Positions 33,868 through 43,769 are shown, numbered from the stretch's first letter. The stretch: DNA of 64,000 nt from JAYQKL01 sp049889535 (GCA_049889535.1 JBMHDF010000018.1:186001-250000); one strand, 5' to 3'. Notes: a model not told the origin generated them from the letters alone. A program made the numbers and translations.

Positions 33868-34635
33868 ATGCAAAACAAGAAAATTGCTATTGTGGCAACC
33901 GAGCAGGAAGAAGCGCAAAGCGCTAAAAAAAGTTTGGAAGCAAAATATGACACTGTCGATTTTGAGGCGGCAGATATTATCATCTCTATTGGGGGTGATG
34001 GCTTAATGCTGCAATGTCTTCACAAAACCATCAATACGGGGCAGGCTATATTTGGTATGCATCGCGGTTCTGTTGGTTTTTTGATGAATAATTACAGTGA
34101 TGATGACCTGCTCCAGCGCCTTGAAGCTGCGCATGTAACTGATATTCACCCGCTTAAAATGACGGCAACAGATAGTGACGGCAACACCCATAGCGCATTG
34201 GCTATTAACGAAGTATCCATTTTACGTGGAACCGCCCAAGCTGCAAAACTGAAAATCAGCGTTGATGATAAAGTCCGGCTAGAGGAGCTTGCCTGCGATG
34301 GTGTTTTAGTGGCAACACCAGCGGGCAGCACCGCCTATAATTTATCGGCGCATGGCCCCATATTGCCAATCGAAGCACAACTACTCGCGCTGACCCCAAT
34401 ATCCGCTTTTCGCCCGCGCCGATGGCGGGGGGCGCTTTTACCCAATAGCGCGCATGTCACCATTGAGGCTTTGGAACATCACAAACGCCCTGTCAATGCG
34501 GTGGCAGATAATTTATCCTTTGAAAATGTCGTCAAAGTGGACATTGCCCAAGACAATAAAAGCCAATTAAAAATGATGTTTGATGCTGATCACAGCCTTG
34601 ATGAACGAATTTTACGCGAGCAGTTTTTGCCGTAA
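33868..34635 (+). CDS. nadK: NAD kinase
   Basis: 255 aa. It phosphorylates NAD to NADP with ATP. The signature GGDG occurs in IISIGGDGLMLQC (near 42-54), NEVSILRGTAQAA is near 113-125, and the NAD-site loop DGVLVATPAGSTAYNLSAHGP near 144-164 is intact. AAGGA precedes the ATG. Alphaproteobacterial NadK is usually this short (about 255 aa). Confidence 0.95.
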   Translation: MQNKKIAIVATEQEEAQSAKKSLEAKYDTVDFEAADIIISIGGDGLMLQCLHKTINTGQAIFGMHRGSVGFLMNNYSDDDLLQRLEAAHVTDIHPLKMTATDSDGNTHSALAINEVSILRGTAQAAKLKISVDDKVRLEELACDGVLVATPAGSTAYNLSAHGPILPIEAQLLALTPISAFRPRRWRGALLPNSAHVTIEALEHHKRPVNAVADNLSFENVVKVDIAQDNKSQLKMMFDADHSLDERILREQFLP

Positions 34636-34638
34636 GAT

Positions 34639-35859
34639 TTAAACTCTTTCACGCACAGCCCAAAGCAGGGGCGGCAAAGTCACAATGGCATAAACCAGAC
34701 TAACCCAAATCAACCCATCAAAACCAAATCGTGTATCGAGTATCAGCCCTGCAAAAAAGGGCGAGCAGGCCGTCCCAAATGTGGTGATGGTCGAAACCAA
34801 TGACCGAATAGCGCCCAAATAAGCGGTGCCATAAAGTTCTGGCCAAAGACTTGAAATTGAGGCGCTGAGAATACCAACATTTGCCCCTACAAACCCCATA
34901 TATATATACGGCAAAACTGGCTGTCCAAAAAACTGCATATCGCCATCAAAAACCAATAGAATAACCATTGCCAAAACAAAAGGAACAACCCCTAGTGGTA
35001 GAGTTTTGCGGGCGCTGGATTGGTCTATTTTGGGGCCGATATAGAGTGAGAAAAATATTTTCACAATGGCATAAACCCCAAAAGCTAACGCCATAGATGC
35101 CAATGGCCAGCCACGTTCTTGCGCCAGACTGGCTTGATTGAGAAACAATGCGGTTAGCAAGGTAGGCGAGCCGATATAATAAAGCATAATGGCATAAAAC
35201 CGCCAATCACGCAGTACCTCACGGCGAGAACGGCTTACCACCTGATTATCTTCATGTTGATCATGATGGCTATCAGGCTCAGACTTGGCCAGAAAAACCT
35301 GTAACGGCAATGCGAGGCTCAACACCCCCAAGCCTGTTGCCAAAAGACTCATGCGCCAGTCAAAAGCCGTGAGCAAAGAAACAATAAAAAGCGAAAACAA
35401 TGTCTCGCCAATCGGCAGACCTGTTTGACCAATCGCAATCGCGCGGCCACGATTTTTATCATAGGCGCGGCCAAAAGCCGTGCCCATTGCGTGCATGCAC
35501 AGCCCCTGCCCAAAATGGCGCGCTGCAATAAAACCAATAAACAAAACCGCGAGATGTTTGGCCTGACTGAGTAAAATAGCAGAGAAGCCTAAACCAATAA
35601 GAATAAACGCCACATAATGAGTGAGCTTGTAGCGGTCAATTAATGGGCCTGTGAAGAGTATGAGAAACGCGCTGATAAGCGTCGCCAGCGAATAGAGCGC
35701 ACCAAATTCACTATGCGTAAGAAAAAACTCCGCCCGAATATCTGAAATAAAATAAGAGAAGAAAAAAGTTTGGCCAGGCCCCGATAAAGCCATCATCAAC
35801 ATGCCAAAAATCATAAACTTTTTTTGGCGACGAAAAAAATCAGCGTAGTCTTTAACCAT
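34639..35859 (-). CDS. Major facilitator superfamily transporter
   Basis: 406 aa with twelve predicted membrane helices in two halves. The loop after helix 2 has GPLIDRYK, a weak form of the MFS signature GxxxDRxGRR, and AYDKNRGRAIAIGQTGLPIGE lies between helices 4 and 5. A central charged loop (KSEPDSHHDQHEDNQ) separates the halves. No substrate can be assigned. Convergent with nadK, three bases apart. Confidence 0.86.
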   Translation of the reverse strand: MVKDYADFFRRQKKFMIFGMLMMALSGPGQTFFFSYFISDIRAEFFLTHSEFGALYSLATLISAFLILFTGPLIDRYKLTHYVAFILIGLGFSAILLSQAKHLAVLFIGFIAARHFGQGLCMHAMGTAFGRAYDKNRGRAIAIGQTGLPIGETLFSLFIVSLLTAFDWRMSLLATGLGVLSLALPLQVFLAKSEPDSHHDQHEDNQVVSRSRREVLRDWRFYAIMLYYIGSPTLLTALFLNQASLAQERGWPLASMALAFGVYAIVKIFFSLYIGPKIDQSSARKTLPLGVVPFVLAMVILLVFDGDMQFFGQPVLPYIYMGFVGANVGILSASISSLWPELYGTAYLGAIRSLVSTITTFGTACSPFFAGLILDTRFGFDGLIWVSLVYAIVTLPPLLWAVRERV

Positions 35860-35891
35860 TTACATTTCCAGAGGGGCTCTATTTCAATTTT

Positions 35892-36230
35892 TTAAGATTG
35901 CGCATGATCCACACAAAATGCTGTTGCGGGGTCAAGCAAAAGGCGAGCTTCGGGGATTTCCTCACCACATTGCTGACAATACCCATACTCACCTTGCGCT
36001 ATGCGGTCAAGCGCGGCATCAATGGCGGTTAAGGCCCGCACCCGACGGCGGCGGGTTTCTTCAGACATCGCCTGTTGCTGCATGGCGTCCATGCGCGACA
36101 ATCGCCCAACCGAAACCTGATCCAATTCAACCGGCGCCACATCATCTTGCGTTACCTTATTCAAATCGCGCAATTCTTCTGCCTGTTGGCGCAGAAGCGC
36201 GGCAAATGCTTTTTCATCTATATGGCTCAT
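35892..36230 (-). CDS. DksA/TraR-type zinc-finger protein
   Basis: 112 aa. An N-terminal helical coiled coil ends in RIAQGEYGYCQQCGEEI, the entry of a DksA/TraR zinc finger. The third ligand is in TAFCVDH, so the finger reads C-C-C-H rather than the common C4. TraR/DksA proteins bind the RNA polymerase secondary channel. The short coiled coil without a clear DXXDXA tip makes it more like the small YbiI/TraR class than true DksA. Confidence 0.85.
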   Translation of the reverse strand: MSHIDEKAFAALLRQQAEELRDLNKVTQDDVAPVELDQVSVGRLSRMDAMQQQAMSEETRRRRVRALTAIDAALDRIAQGEYGYCQQCGEEIPEARLLLDPATAFCVDHAQS

Positions 36231-36282
36231 AAATGAATACTATCATGAATATGAGCGCAAAATCACCCATTGGATATTGATG

Positions 36283-37647
36283 CTATTGAGTTTGCTTTAT
36301 TTGTTGATGGTTAAGCTGTATCACCCGCGTGACAGCCATAAATGTTGCTGTCATTGAGCCACAAACCAACCCATCAATCATACCGATAGGCCCCCGCCCC
36401 CAATAAAAAATTGAGAAATAAGCCACAGGGATCATCACCAAACCGAAACCGACAAAATGTATCAATAAAGCCGCCCAAATATCTTGTCGCGCCCGCAAGG
36501 ACTGCACCATCAGAGCTTGCGCAGCATCAAACAAAAGCGCAAGCAACGCATATTTGAGCAATAAAATAGCCAGAGCAATCACTTCTGCATCTTGTGTATA
36601 AGCGCCCACCAAGAACGGGGCGAGAAAATAAAAACAAGATACCAGCACAAATAAAAATGACATTTGCGTGCCAAGGCCTATCCAGCCATAGCGCGCCACC
36701 AGATGAAAATTTTTCGCGCCATACGCATTACCCACACGCACAGCTGTTGCCGAGCCAAAGCCTAAGCCAATCATAAAACATAAGGCAAAAATATTGAATG
36801 TGATGGAATAAGCCGCAACCACAGTGGCGCCAATCATGCCAGCGAATAAAATCAACATATTAAACGCCGTGTTTTCAATACCCAGACTCAAGCCACTCGC
36901 ATAACCAATTTGGCGTTGGCGCGCCGCATGGTGCCATGCCAAAGAGGGGCGATGGCGCACGCCAAATTTTTTCCAATCCGCCATATGCCAAACAAAAGCC
37001 AACACCGTAATAGACTGTAATATGCGCACAATTAATGAAGACCAAGCCGAGCCTTCCGCCCCCATTGGCTCCACACCCATACCACCATTAATGAATATTG
37101 AGTTGAGGAAAATATTCAACACATTGGCAATGAGGATGATTACCATGCCAGGTTTGACCTTATTGATGCTCTCAAGAAAAAAAACAGTGGTGATGTTCAG
37201 AGCCGCAAATGGCAAACCAAGCCCCAAAATAATCGATATGCGGCCAGCATTTGCAGCAATCTCTGGCGGCTGGCTAAAAAACAACAATAACGGTTCACCA
37301 AATAAACAAATGACAAAGCCAACACTTCCAATCAACAAGGCAAAAGGTAAGGAGCGCCACCAAACCACTCCGCATTGCTCATAGTCACCCGCACCAAAAT
37401 GGGCAGAGGATAAGACCATTGTTCCCATCAACAAGCCAATTGCGAGCAATATCGCAATCCCCATTGGCACTTGCCCAACTCCGAGATAAGCCAACTCTGT
37501 TGCCGCATATTGGCCGACCATAATGGTGTCGACAACGCTTAGGCTAAACACGCCCGCCCGATTGAGAATGACAGGCCAGGCTAACTTAAGCAGGTCTTGA
37601 ACATCAGCCATCACCCGCGGCATGGCTGCATTTGAGGTGGTTGACAT
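36283..37647 (-). CDS. MATE family multidrug/solute efflux protein
   Basis: 454 aa from the ATG at 37647 (MSTTSN), preferred because GGAG lies ten bases upstream; an earlier ATG would overlap the neighbouring gene. Twelve predicted membrane helices in two homologous halves. LAWPVILNRAGVFSLSVVDTIMVGQY near 20-46 is the opening of MATE/NorM proteins, and IGLGFGSATAVRVGNAYGA near 280-298 its counterpart in the second half. Probably a Na+- or H+-driven antiporter. Follows the nitroreductase gene by five bases, likely co-transcribed. Confidence 0.88.
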   Translation of the reverse strand: MSTTSNAAMPRVMADVQDLLKLAWPVILNRAGVFSLSVVDTIMVGQYAATELAYLGVGQVPMGIAILLAIGLLMGTMVLSSAHFGAGDYEQCGVVWWRSLPFALLIGSVGFVICLFGEPLLLFFSQPPEIAANAGRISIILGLGLPFAALNITTVFFLESINKVKPGMVIILIANVLNIFLNSIFINGGMGVEPMGAEGSAWSSLIVRILQSITVLAFVWHMADWKKFGVRHRPSLAWHHAARQRQIGYASGLSLGIENTAFNMLILFAGMIGATVVAAYSITFNIFALCFMIGLGFGSATAVRVGNAYGAKNFHLVARYGWIGLGTQMSFLFVLVSCFYFLAPFLVGAYTQDAEVIALAILLLKYALLALLFDAAQALMVQSLRARQDIWAALLIHFVGFGLVMIPVAYFSIFYWGRGPIGMIDGLVCGSMTATFMAVTRVIQLNHQQIKQTQ

Positions 37648-37652
37648 ATTTT

Positions 37653-38237
37653 TTACGCTCCGGACCAATAGCTGGTGAGGGTTTCTGTCTCTGGTCGCGC
37701 GCGCTCTTTAGGTGGCTCGCTCGCCGTGCCAATGTAAATGAACCCCGCCATTTTTTCAGTTTCTTGTAAGCCCAACAGCCCTGCCACATCCATATCATAA
37801 CATATCCATTGGGTCAGCCATTGCGCGCCATAGCCCAGACTTTGAGCGCCAACCAATATATTTTGGCACACCGCGGCGGCTGATAAATATTGCTCCCATT
37901 CTGGAATTTTAGGATGCGGTTTGGGGCTGGCCACGACGCCAATCACCAAGGGCGCACGAGCTAAACAATCGGACGCCACGCGCACTTCATCTTCGCTGGC
38001 CTGCGGATTATTTTTTTGAAAAATAACAGACAATTTCTCATCAAATTTTGCATTGGCCTCCCCCTGAAACACAATAAACCGCCAAGGTGCCAACTTACCG
38101 TGATCTGGCACGCGGGCGCCAATGGTCAGCAAATCGTTAATTTCTTCAGCTGAGGGGGCAGGCGTAGCAATATTGCGTGCCAAAACAGACCGGCGCGTTT
38201 TAAGGAAAGAAATCACAGATGAGGAAACAGATGACAT
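37653..38237 (-). CDS. Nitroreductase family flavoprotein
   Basis: 194 aa from the ATG at 38237 (MSSVSSS), preceded by GAGAG; a longer frame would add an unlikely hydrophobic lead. FMN-binding motifs are FLKTRRSV near 12-19 and ARVPDHGKLAPWRFIVF near 40-57, and GYGAQWLTQW near 132-141 is typical of the YdjA-like subgroup. Members reduce nitro groups, quinones or enones with NAD(P)H. Upstream partner of the MATE gene; a detoxification pair is possible. Confidence 0.87.
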   Translation of the reverse strand: MSSVSSSVISFLKTRRSVLARNIATPAPSAEEINDLLTIGARVPDHGKLAPWRFIVFQGEANAKFDEKLSVIFQKNNPQASEDEVRVASDCLARAPLVIGVVASPKPHPKIPEWEQYLSAAAVCQNILVGAQSLGYGAQWLTQWICYDMDVAGLLGLQETEKMAGFIYIGTASEPPKERARPETETLTSYWSGA

Positions 38238-38324
38238 TTCGGCTCTCTTTATATCAGGTAAAAATTGCACAGCATTACTGATGACTATATATAGGGAAAT
38301 AGGGTTGAAAAATAAAAAGAAAAT

Positions 38325-39167
38325 ATGACCAATCAAATTAGGCGCGATAAACGCGCTATCATTTTCGGGCTGGCTTTGGCCATCACTTATTTTATGGGCA
38401 GTTTATCTGTAAGCCATAGCGCGGCATGGCTACAACCACAAGGCCAGCTGGAAGTTCATTATGAACATGTCTCTTCTGACTATAATCAGAATTTTCAAGG
38501 CGTTGAAAATCACTATACCCGCGAGACCGAGCAGATTTATTTTGAATATGGCTATCGCGATACGCTAACACTTGTCGGAAAATATTTGTCTGGGCAAAGT
38601 GGCGCAGGGTTGGGCAGCGAACAAGATAGAACCGAAATTTTTGAAGTTGCTGTGCGGCAAAAAGGCGGCCTTAAAAAAGGAAAACTATTACCAACAGGCC
38701 TTGCCCCTTTATGGAAAATTATGTCCCCAGACCCACCCTTACGGCAATTTCACTCAAGCCTTGATTTTGGTTTGGGCTACAGCCCCTCAATGGAAAAAGC
38801 TTACACCCTCATTCAGTATGCCGTTAGCGACAAAATCGCGACCACGCATCAATACCCGATAAGCGTTTACACAGAAATTGCTTTAAATTATCAGTATTAT
38901 GAAAATGGGTTTCAGGCCTCCAAAGCCATTACACGGGTTGAATTGGCTTATCGGCATTTCCATGTAGCTTATGAGCGTTTAGACGGCAGGTTTTGGGGCG
39001 CTTATCCTTATAATGAGCATTTATGGTTTGGCGAGTTTGGTATTCCGCTCAACCCGCAGCTAAAACTCATTGGAAAATGGGGGCATGAACGCACACTGCC
39101 TGGCATTCCCAGAGAAACCTTTATTATTTTTGGGGTGCAGGTCAAACGCGGCGCATCAAAGCATTAA
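38325..39167 (+). CDS. Exported hypothetical protein, probably outer-membrane beta-barrel
   Basis: 280 aa. A signal peptide (about 1-33, cleavage near SHSAA) is followed by alternating polar/aromatic strands (GQLEVHYEHVSSDYNQNF, TEQIYFEYGYRDTLTLVGKY) ending in ETFIIFGVQVK. I do not recognise a named family; strand pattern and length suggest a small barrel of the MipA/Omp type. Its stop overlaps the convergent thrS stop by four bases. Confidence 0.65.
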   Translation: MTNQIRRDKRAIIFGLALAITYFMGSLSVSHSAAWLQPQGQLEVHYEHVSSDYNQNFQGVENHYTRETEQIYFEYGYRDTLTLVGKYLSGQSGAGLGSEQDRTEIFEVAVRQKGGLKKGKLLPTGLAPLWKIMSPDPPLRQFHSSLDFGLGYSPSMEKAYTLIQYAVSDKIATTHQYPISVYTEIALNYQYYENGFQASKAITRVELAYRHFHVAYERLDGRFWGAYPYNEHLWFGEFGIPLNPQLKLIGKWGHERTLPGIPRETFIIFGVQVKRGASKH

Positions 39168-41122
39168 CGCAAATCAGGAGCTAAAGCCTCATCAGCGAGT
39201 TGTTGGGCAACCTCTTCAAGCCCCAATATCTGTGAGTCCTTAGACCCTAATCGGCGCATAGACACGCTCATCGCTTCTGCCTCACGCGCACCAACAGCGA
39301 GAATGACAGGTACTTTCGCAACCGAATGCTCGCGCACTTTATAGTTAATTTTTTCATTACGATAATCCGCACTGACCCTTAGGCCTGCCGCACCCAGACG
39401 CTCAACCACCTGACGCGCATAGTCATTGGCTTCAGTTGTGATAGGGCACACTACAATTTGTTGCGGCGCCAGCCAGAGCGGTAATTTACCCGCATAGCTT
39501 TCAAGCATAATCCCGATAAAGCGCTCTAAAGTTCCAAGCACGGCGCGATGCAACATCACCGGACGGTGTTTATTGCCATCTTCCCCGACATAGGCAGCAT
39601 CAAGGCGTTCGGGCAGCACAAAGTCAAGCTGCAGTGTGCCGCATTGCCAAGTGCGGCCAATCGCATCGCGCAAATGATATTCAATCTTAGGGCCATAAAA
39701 CGCCCCCTCATTGGGCAGCTCTTCCCAGTCTAAATTCGCGGCTTTTAAGGCCTCGCGTAAGCCATTTTCGGCGCGATCCCAAACATCATCACTGCCCGCG
39801 CGCACATCAGGACGCAACGCCAATTTGACCGATACATCTTCAAAACCCAAATCTGTGTAAACCTGCTTCACCAGTTCACAAAAATCAACGGACTCAGAAA
39901 TAATCTGGTCTTCACGGCAAAAAATATGCGCATCATCTTGGGTCATTTGGCGCACCCGCATCAACCCATGCAGCGCCCCATGCGGCTCATTACGATGACA
40001 ACAGCCAAACTCTGCCATGCGTATGGGTAAATCGCGATAGCTCTTAATCCCTTGTTTAAATATTTGCACATGTGCAGGGCAATTCATGGGCTTAAGCGAC
40101 ATCAAATCGGCATCACCAGACAAAACCGCCGCGCCCTCTTCCGTTGAAGGGATTTCATCAGGCACAACAAACATATTCTCACGGAATTTATCCCAATGGC
40201 CGGACTGCTCCCAAAACCGGCGATCCAGCAATTGCGGGGTTTTCACTTCCTGATAAGCATTTTGGCTCAGGCGGCGGCGGATATATTGCTCCAGCGCCTG
40301 CCAAATCACATAGCCTTTATGATGCCAAAATACCGAGCCTTGCGCCTCTTCTTGCAAATGGAATAAATCCATTTCACGTCCCAAACGCCGATGGTCGCGT
40401 TTTTCAGCTTCTTCCACCATATGCAAATAGGCTTTAAGGTCTTTTTCATGCCCCCATGCTGTGCCGTAAATGCGTTGCAGCATTTCATTATTGCTGTCAC
40501 CGCGCCAATAGGCGCCCGCCAGTTTGGTGAGCTTAAATGCTTTGCCGAGCTTGCCCGTCGATGGCAAATGCGGACCGCGGCATAAATCTTTCCATTGCCC
40601 TTGCCGATATACGCTAATCGGCTCGTCACCGGGAATAGACTCGATAATTTCCGCCTTATATTTTTCACCAATTTCACGAAAATGCGCAATCGCCTCTTGG
40701 CGCTCCCAAACTTCGCGCAAAATGGGCTCATCACGCTTCACAATCTCATGCATTTTGGCTTCGATTTTTTCCAAATCATCTAAGCTGAAAGGCTCTTCGC
40801 GCGCAAAATCATAATAAAAGCCATTTTCAATGACTGGCCCAATCGTCACCTGCGTGCCAGGAAATAATTCTTGCACCGCTTCTGCCATAATATGCGCCGC
40901 GTCATGACGGATAATCTCGACACCTTCATCATCATTTGCTGTGATTACCGCCACTTCACAGTCCTTATCAAGAAGCGTGGCCAAATCTACCAAATCCCCA
41001 TCAACCTTGAGCGCCAAAGCCTTTTTGGCCAGCGAATTAGAAATTGATTTCGCAAAAGCCATTCCGTCCAAAGGGGCATCAAATTCGCGGCTGGCTCCAT
41101 CTGGTAGGGTTAAACGTATCAT
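39164..41122 (-). CDS. thrS: Threonine-tRNA ligase
   Basis: 652 aa from the ATG at 41122 (MIRLTLPDG), which overlaps the yidD stop as ATGA; a longer frame upstream is not conserved. Domains: TGS (1-60), editing domain with HDAAHIMAEAV near 75, catalytic core with MNCPAHVQIFK, FGCCHRNEPHGALHGLMRVR (motif 2) and HRAVLGTLERFIGI (motif 3), then the anticodon-binding domain. It charges tRNA-Thr, one copy of which lies at 30 kb. No T-box or other leader was seen. Confidence 0.96.
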   Translation of the reverse strand: MIRLTLPDGASREFDAPLDGMAFAKSISNSLAKKALALKVDGDLVDLATLLDKDCEVAVITANDDEGVEIIRHDAAHIMAEAVQELFPGTQVTIGPVIENGFYYDFAREEPFSLDDLEKIEAKMHEIVKRDEPILREVWERQEAIAHFREIGEKYKAEIIESIPGDEPISVYRQGQWKDLCRGPHLPSTGKLGKAFKLTKLAGAYWRGDSNNEMLQRIYGTAWGHEKDLKAYLHMVEEAEKRDHRRLGREMDLFHLQEEAQGSVFWHHKGYVIWQALEQYIRRRLSQNAYQEVKTPQLLDRRFWEQSGHWDKFRENMFVVPDEIPSTEEGAAVLSGDADLMSLKPMNCPAHVQIFKQGIKSYRDLPIRMAEFGCCHRNEPHGALHGLMRVRQMTQDDAHIFCREDQIISESVDFCELVKQVYTDLGFEDVSVKLALRPDVRAGSDDVWDRAENGLREALKAANLDWEELPNEGAFYGPKIEYHLRDAIGRTWQCGTLQLDFVLPERLDAAYVGEDGNKHRPVMLHRAVLGTLERFIGIMLESYAGKLPLWLAPQQIVVCPITTEANDYARQVVERLGAAGLRVSADYRNEKINYKVREHSVAKVPVILAVGAREAEAMSVSMRRLGSKDSQILGLEEVAQQLADEALAPDLR

Positions 41123-41427
41123 TTGTTTTCTTTCATTTTTGATTCTGCAGAATTTACTCTCCAAGGGGCATACCAAGCTATGGGCAAAATCTCAAGTGGA
41201 ACTGGGTCAAAACCATCGCGCGCGCCTAATTTTTCAAACGGATGACAACTTGCCAAACGCCGGCAGGTCAACACGAAACCTGCCCAAAAACCATGCCGTC
41301 TGAGCGCCTCAATCGCATATTCCGAACAGGTCGGCTGGAACCGGCAGCTTGGTGGCGTGAACGGCGAAATCAACAACCGATAAGCCCAAATTGGAATAAG
41401 CAGCAAATATGAAAGCACTTTTGACAT
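41119..41427 (-). CDS. yidD: Membrane protein insertion efficiency factor YidD
   Basis: 102 aa. The family signature SPFTPPSCRFQPTCSEYAIEAL lies near residues 22-43 and the amphipathic N-terminal helix YLLLIPIWAYRLLI precedes it. YidD helps the YidC insertase. It is often next to rnpA, but here it is joined to thrS by an ATGA overlap. Confidence 0.93.
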   Translation of the reverse strand: MSKVLSYLLLIPIWAYRLLISPFTPPSCRFQPTCSEYAIEALRRHGFWAGFVLTCRRLASCHPFEKLGARDGFDPVPLEILPIAWYAPWRVNSAESKMKENK

Positions 41428-41480
41428 GACGCTATAATATAATAGGCTGAAACGATAACCAATAAGAAGAAAGGAATAAA

Positions 41481-41693
41481 ATGGTTAAATTCAGGTTTAT
41501 TTCAGATTGGGTCAACCAGCAGGTCGACAGATTGCAATGGCACCATATCGGCTTCATCAAACTCAGTGTTGCGGCTTTCACGCTTTTAATAGCGAAACTC
41601 GTACCTGAAATTTTATGTCTTGATTGGTATTGGTATGCCTGCGCAGCGGCGCTGTTGGCCATTCCAGTCTATGTGCGTATTTTTAACAGATAA
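41481..41693 (+). CDS. Small hypothetical membrane protein
   Basis: 70 aa preceded by AAGGA five bases before the ATG. One strongly hydrophobic segment (HIGFIKLSVAAFTLLIAKLV) and a second (WYACAAALLAIPVYVRIF) suggest two membrane passes. No family recognised. It lies between yidD and the NifU-like gene in opposite orientation to both. Confidence 0.65.
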   Translation: MVKFRFISDWVNQQVDRLQWHHIGFIKLSVAAFTLLIAKLVPEILCLDWYWYACAAALLAIPVYVRIFNR

Positions 41694-41700
41694 AAAATGC

Positions 41701-42141
41701 CTATACCCCAAGCTGGTTCAAGCAATCCTCCACCGCGTCAAAGGTGAGCAGCACCGAGGCTTGACGGTTTTTGAAATCGCGCACGGGCGACAAAACCTCA
41801 AGCGCACCCCAGCGCCCACCCCGTTCAGAGTCTGTCGGGCTATCGGCATTTTGTCTCAACATGGCGCGCATTTGCGCCCCGACCTCACGCAGCTCATCCG
41901 CCGAGGCACCAATAATTTCACGGGCCATCACTGCCGCACTCGCCTGCCCCAGCGCGCAGGCCTCAACCTCATGAGCAAAATCTGTAACCACCCCATTTTG
42001 AAGTTTTAAGGTGACGGATATTTTCGACCCGCATAATTTGGACACAGCCACAGCTTCAGCGTCCGCATCTTGCAACCGTCCAATCCGACTAATCGTCGCC
42101 GTTAGCTCGAGAATACGTTTATTATAAAGCTCATTCATCAT
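41701..42141 (-). CDS. NifU/IscU-like iron-sulfur cluster scaffold protein
   Basis: 146 aa from the ATG at 42141 (MMNELYNKR), four bases after the cysS frame closes. The three scaffold cysteines are in KLCGSK, EACALGQASA and EDCLNQ, giving the C...C...C pattern of the IscU fold, although the sequence between is divergent. Alphaproteobacteria often carry this short SUF-type scaffold near yidD. It follows cysS and may be co-transcribed with it. Confidence 0.82.
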   Translation of the reverse strand: MMNELYNKRILELTATISRIGRLQDADAEAVAVSKLCGSKISVTLKLQNGVVTDFAHEVEACALGQASAAVMAREIIGASADELREVGAQMRAMLRQNADSPTDSERGGRWGALEVLSPVRDFKNRQASVLLTFDAVEDCLNQLGV

Positions 42142-42142
42142 T

Positions 42143-43549
42143 TTAAACCGAGCGCGCCAAACGCCAGCTTGTGCCATCGGCACTGTCTTCAATCACCACG
42201 CCCATGGCCTGCAATTTGTCACGAGCGGCATCGGCACGGGCAAAATCTTTGGCGGCGCGCGCTTCTGCGCGTTCTGCAATCAATGCTTCCACCATTCCCA
42301 CATCAATATTGTCTTTATTTCCCGCGAACCAGTCCGCAGGGTCTTGTTGCAAAATACCCAATAATTGCGCCGCTGCTAAAAAGCCTTCAATTTTTTCGGG
42401 CGCGGATAAATCTTTTGATAAAGCAAATAATTCAGCCATCGCTTTGGGGGTGTTCAGGTCATCGCATAAAGCAGCCAAAAACGCTTCTGGGATATTTTGC
42501 GCCGCAGGGGCTGGTTGCGCACCGCCACCTGCATCGCGTAAAGCGCCATACAACCTGTCGAGATTTTTGACACATTGCGCAAGCAAATCATCAGTAAAAT
42601 CAAGCGGCTGTCGATAATGACCCTGCAGCAAAGCCAGTCGTATGGCTTCGCCCGGATAATCCGCTAAGAGTTCATCAACCAGCTTTATATTACCGATAGA
42701 TTTTGACATTTTTTCGCCCGACATGGTGAGCATACCATTATGCAGCCAAAAGCGCGCCAGCTCATGTCCGTGCGCGCACCGACTTTGGGCGCATTCATTT
42801 TCATGATGCGGGAATTGTAAATCCATGCCGCCGCCATGAATGTCAATCGTTTCGCCAAGATGTTTTTTAATCATGGCAGAACATTCAATATGCCAGCCAG
42901 GGCGTCCATAGCCCTTTATTTTTTCTGTGCCTAAATCCAACTCTTCCCCAAATGGGCTCGGCCATCCGGGTTGCTTTGCATTGGAGGGTTTCCACAGCAC
43001 AAAATCACCCGGATTGCGTTTATAAGGTGCTACTTCCACCCGCGCACCTGCCAGCATATCATCTTGGCTTCGTCGCGAGAGACTGCCATAAGCCTCATCA
43101 GTACTGACATCAAATAACACATGGCCTTCTGCCTCATAAGCATGTCCGCGCGCAATGAGTTCATTTATCATCGCAATCATCTCATCAATATGATCCGTTG
43201 CATGAGGCTCGATATCGGGCAAATTCACACCCAAATCCCCCATATCCTTGTGATATTTTTCGCGATAGCGGTCGGTAATAATGTTTATCGGTACATTCTG
43301 GTCCGCCGCTTTTTTATTAATTTTATCATCAACATCAGTAATATTGCGCGCATAAACCACATTTTTAGCGCCATAAACATAGCGCAAAAGCCCTACCAGC
43401 GTGTCAAAAACCACGGCTGGGCGCGCATTTCCTATATGGGCTGGCCCATAGACAGTTGGCCCGCAGACATAAACCGTCACGCGCGAGGGATTTGCAGGCT
43501 CGAATACTTGTTTTTGGCGGGTCGCCACATTGTATAACTGAATATGCAT
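42143..43549 (-). CDS. cysS: Cysteine-tRNA ligase
   Basis: 468 aa from the ATG at 43549 (MHIQLYNV); another ATG 12 bases upstream is possible and neither has a clear ribosome-binding site. Class I synthetase motifs: GPAHIGNARP near 34-43 (HIGN), zinc cysteines in CGPTVYG, GWHIECSAMIKKH and the KMSKS loop in GEKMSKSIGN near 260-269. It makes Cys-tRNA-Cys. Confidence 0.95.
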   Translation of the reverse strand: MHIQLYNVATRQKQVFEPANPSRVTVYVCGPTVYGPAHIGNARPAVVFDTLVGLLRYVYGAKNVVYARNITDVDDKINKKAADQNVPINIITDRYREKYHKDMGDLGVNLPDIEPHATDHIDEMIAMINELIARGHAYEAEGHVLFDVSTDEAYGSLSRRSQDDMLAGARVEVAPYKRNPGDFVLWKPSNAKQPGWPSPFGEELDLGTEKIKGYGRPGWHIECSAMIKKHLGETIDIHGGGMDLQFPHHENECAQSRCAHGHELARFWLHNGMLTMSGEKMSKSIGNIKLVDELLADYPGEAIRLALLQGHYRQPLDFTDDLLAQCVKNLDRLYGALRDAGGGAQPAPAAQNIPEAFLAALCDDLNTPKAMAELFALSKDLSAPEKIEGFLAAAQLLGILQQDPADWFAGNKDNIDVGMVEALIAERAEARAAKDFARADAARDKLQAMGVVIEDSADGTSWRLARSV

Positions 43550-43648
43550 GTGCGAAAACATAATCGGGTTTTAATAAATCCACAAGTCAGCAATCCATAA
43601 AGCCCGCAGTTTCGTATAAAATAATGCTGTTATTGGTGGGTGCCAAGC

Positions 43649-43677
43649 TTGACCTATCCAGAAGTAGGAATTATACC
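43649..43677 (+). promoter_or_regulatory. Sigma-70-type promoter of folE
   Basis: TTGACC (43649-43654), a 17-bp spacer and TATACC (43672-43677) form a good vegetative promoter. The start would be near 43,684, leaving a leader of about 170 nt before the folE ATG. Confidence 0.65.
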
Positions 43678-43769
43678 CCTTCTTTATATTCAATTGGTGC
43701 CTTTGGCTATTTTATGCAAAAGGCCATGCATGTTTTTTGCATGGTCAAATCGGTAATATCATGGCACTA

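Noticed and set aside
41432..41662. 76-aa minus-strand frame opposite the small membrane protein at 41,481
   Set aside because: The plus-strand gene has a good ribosome-binding site and membrane-like composition; the antisense frame has neither.
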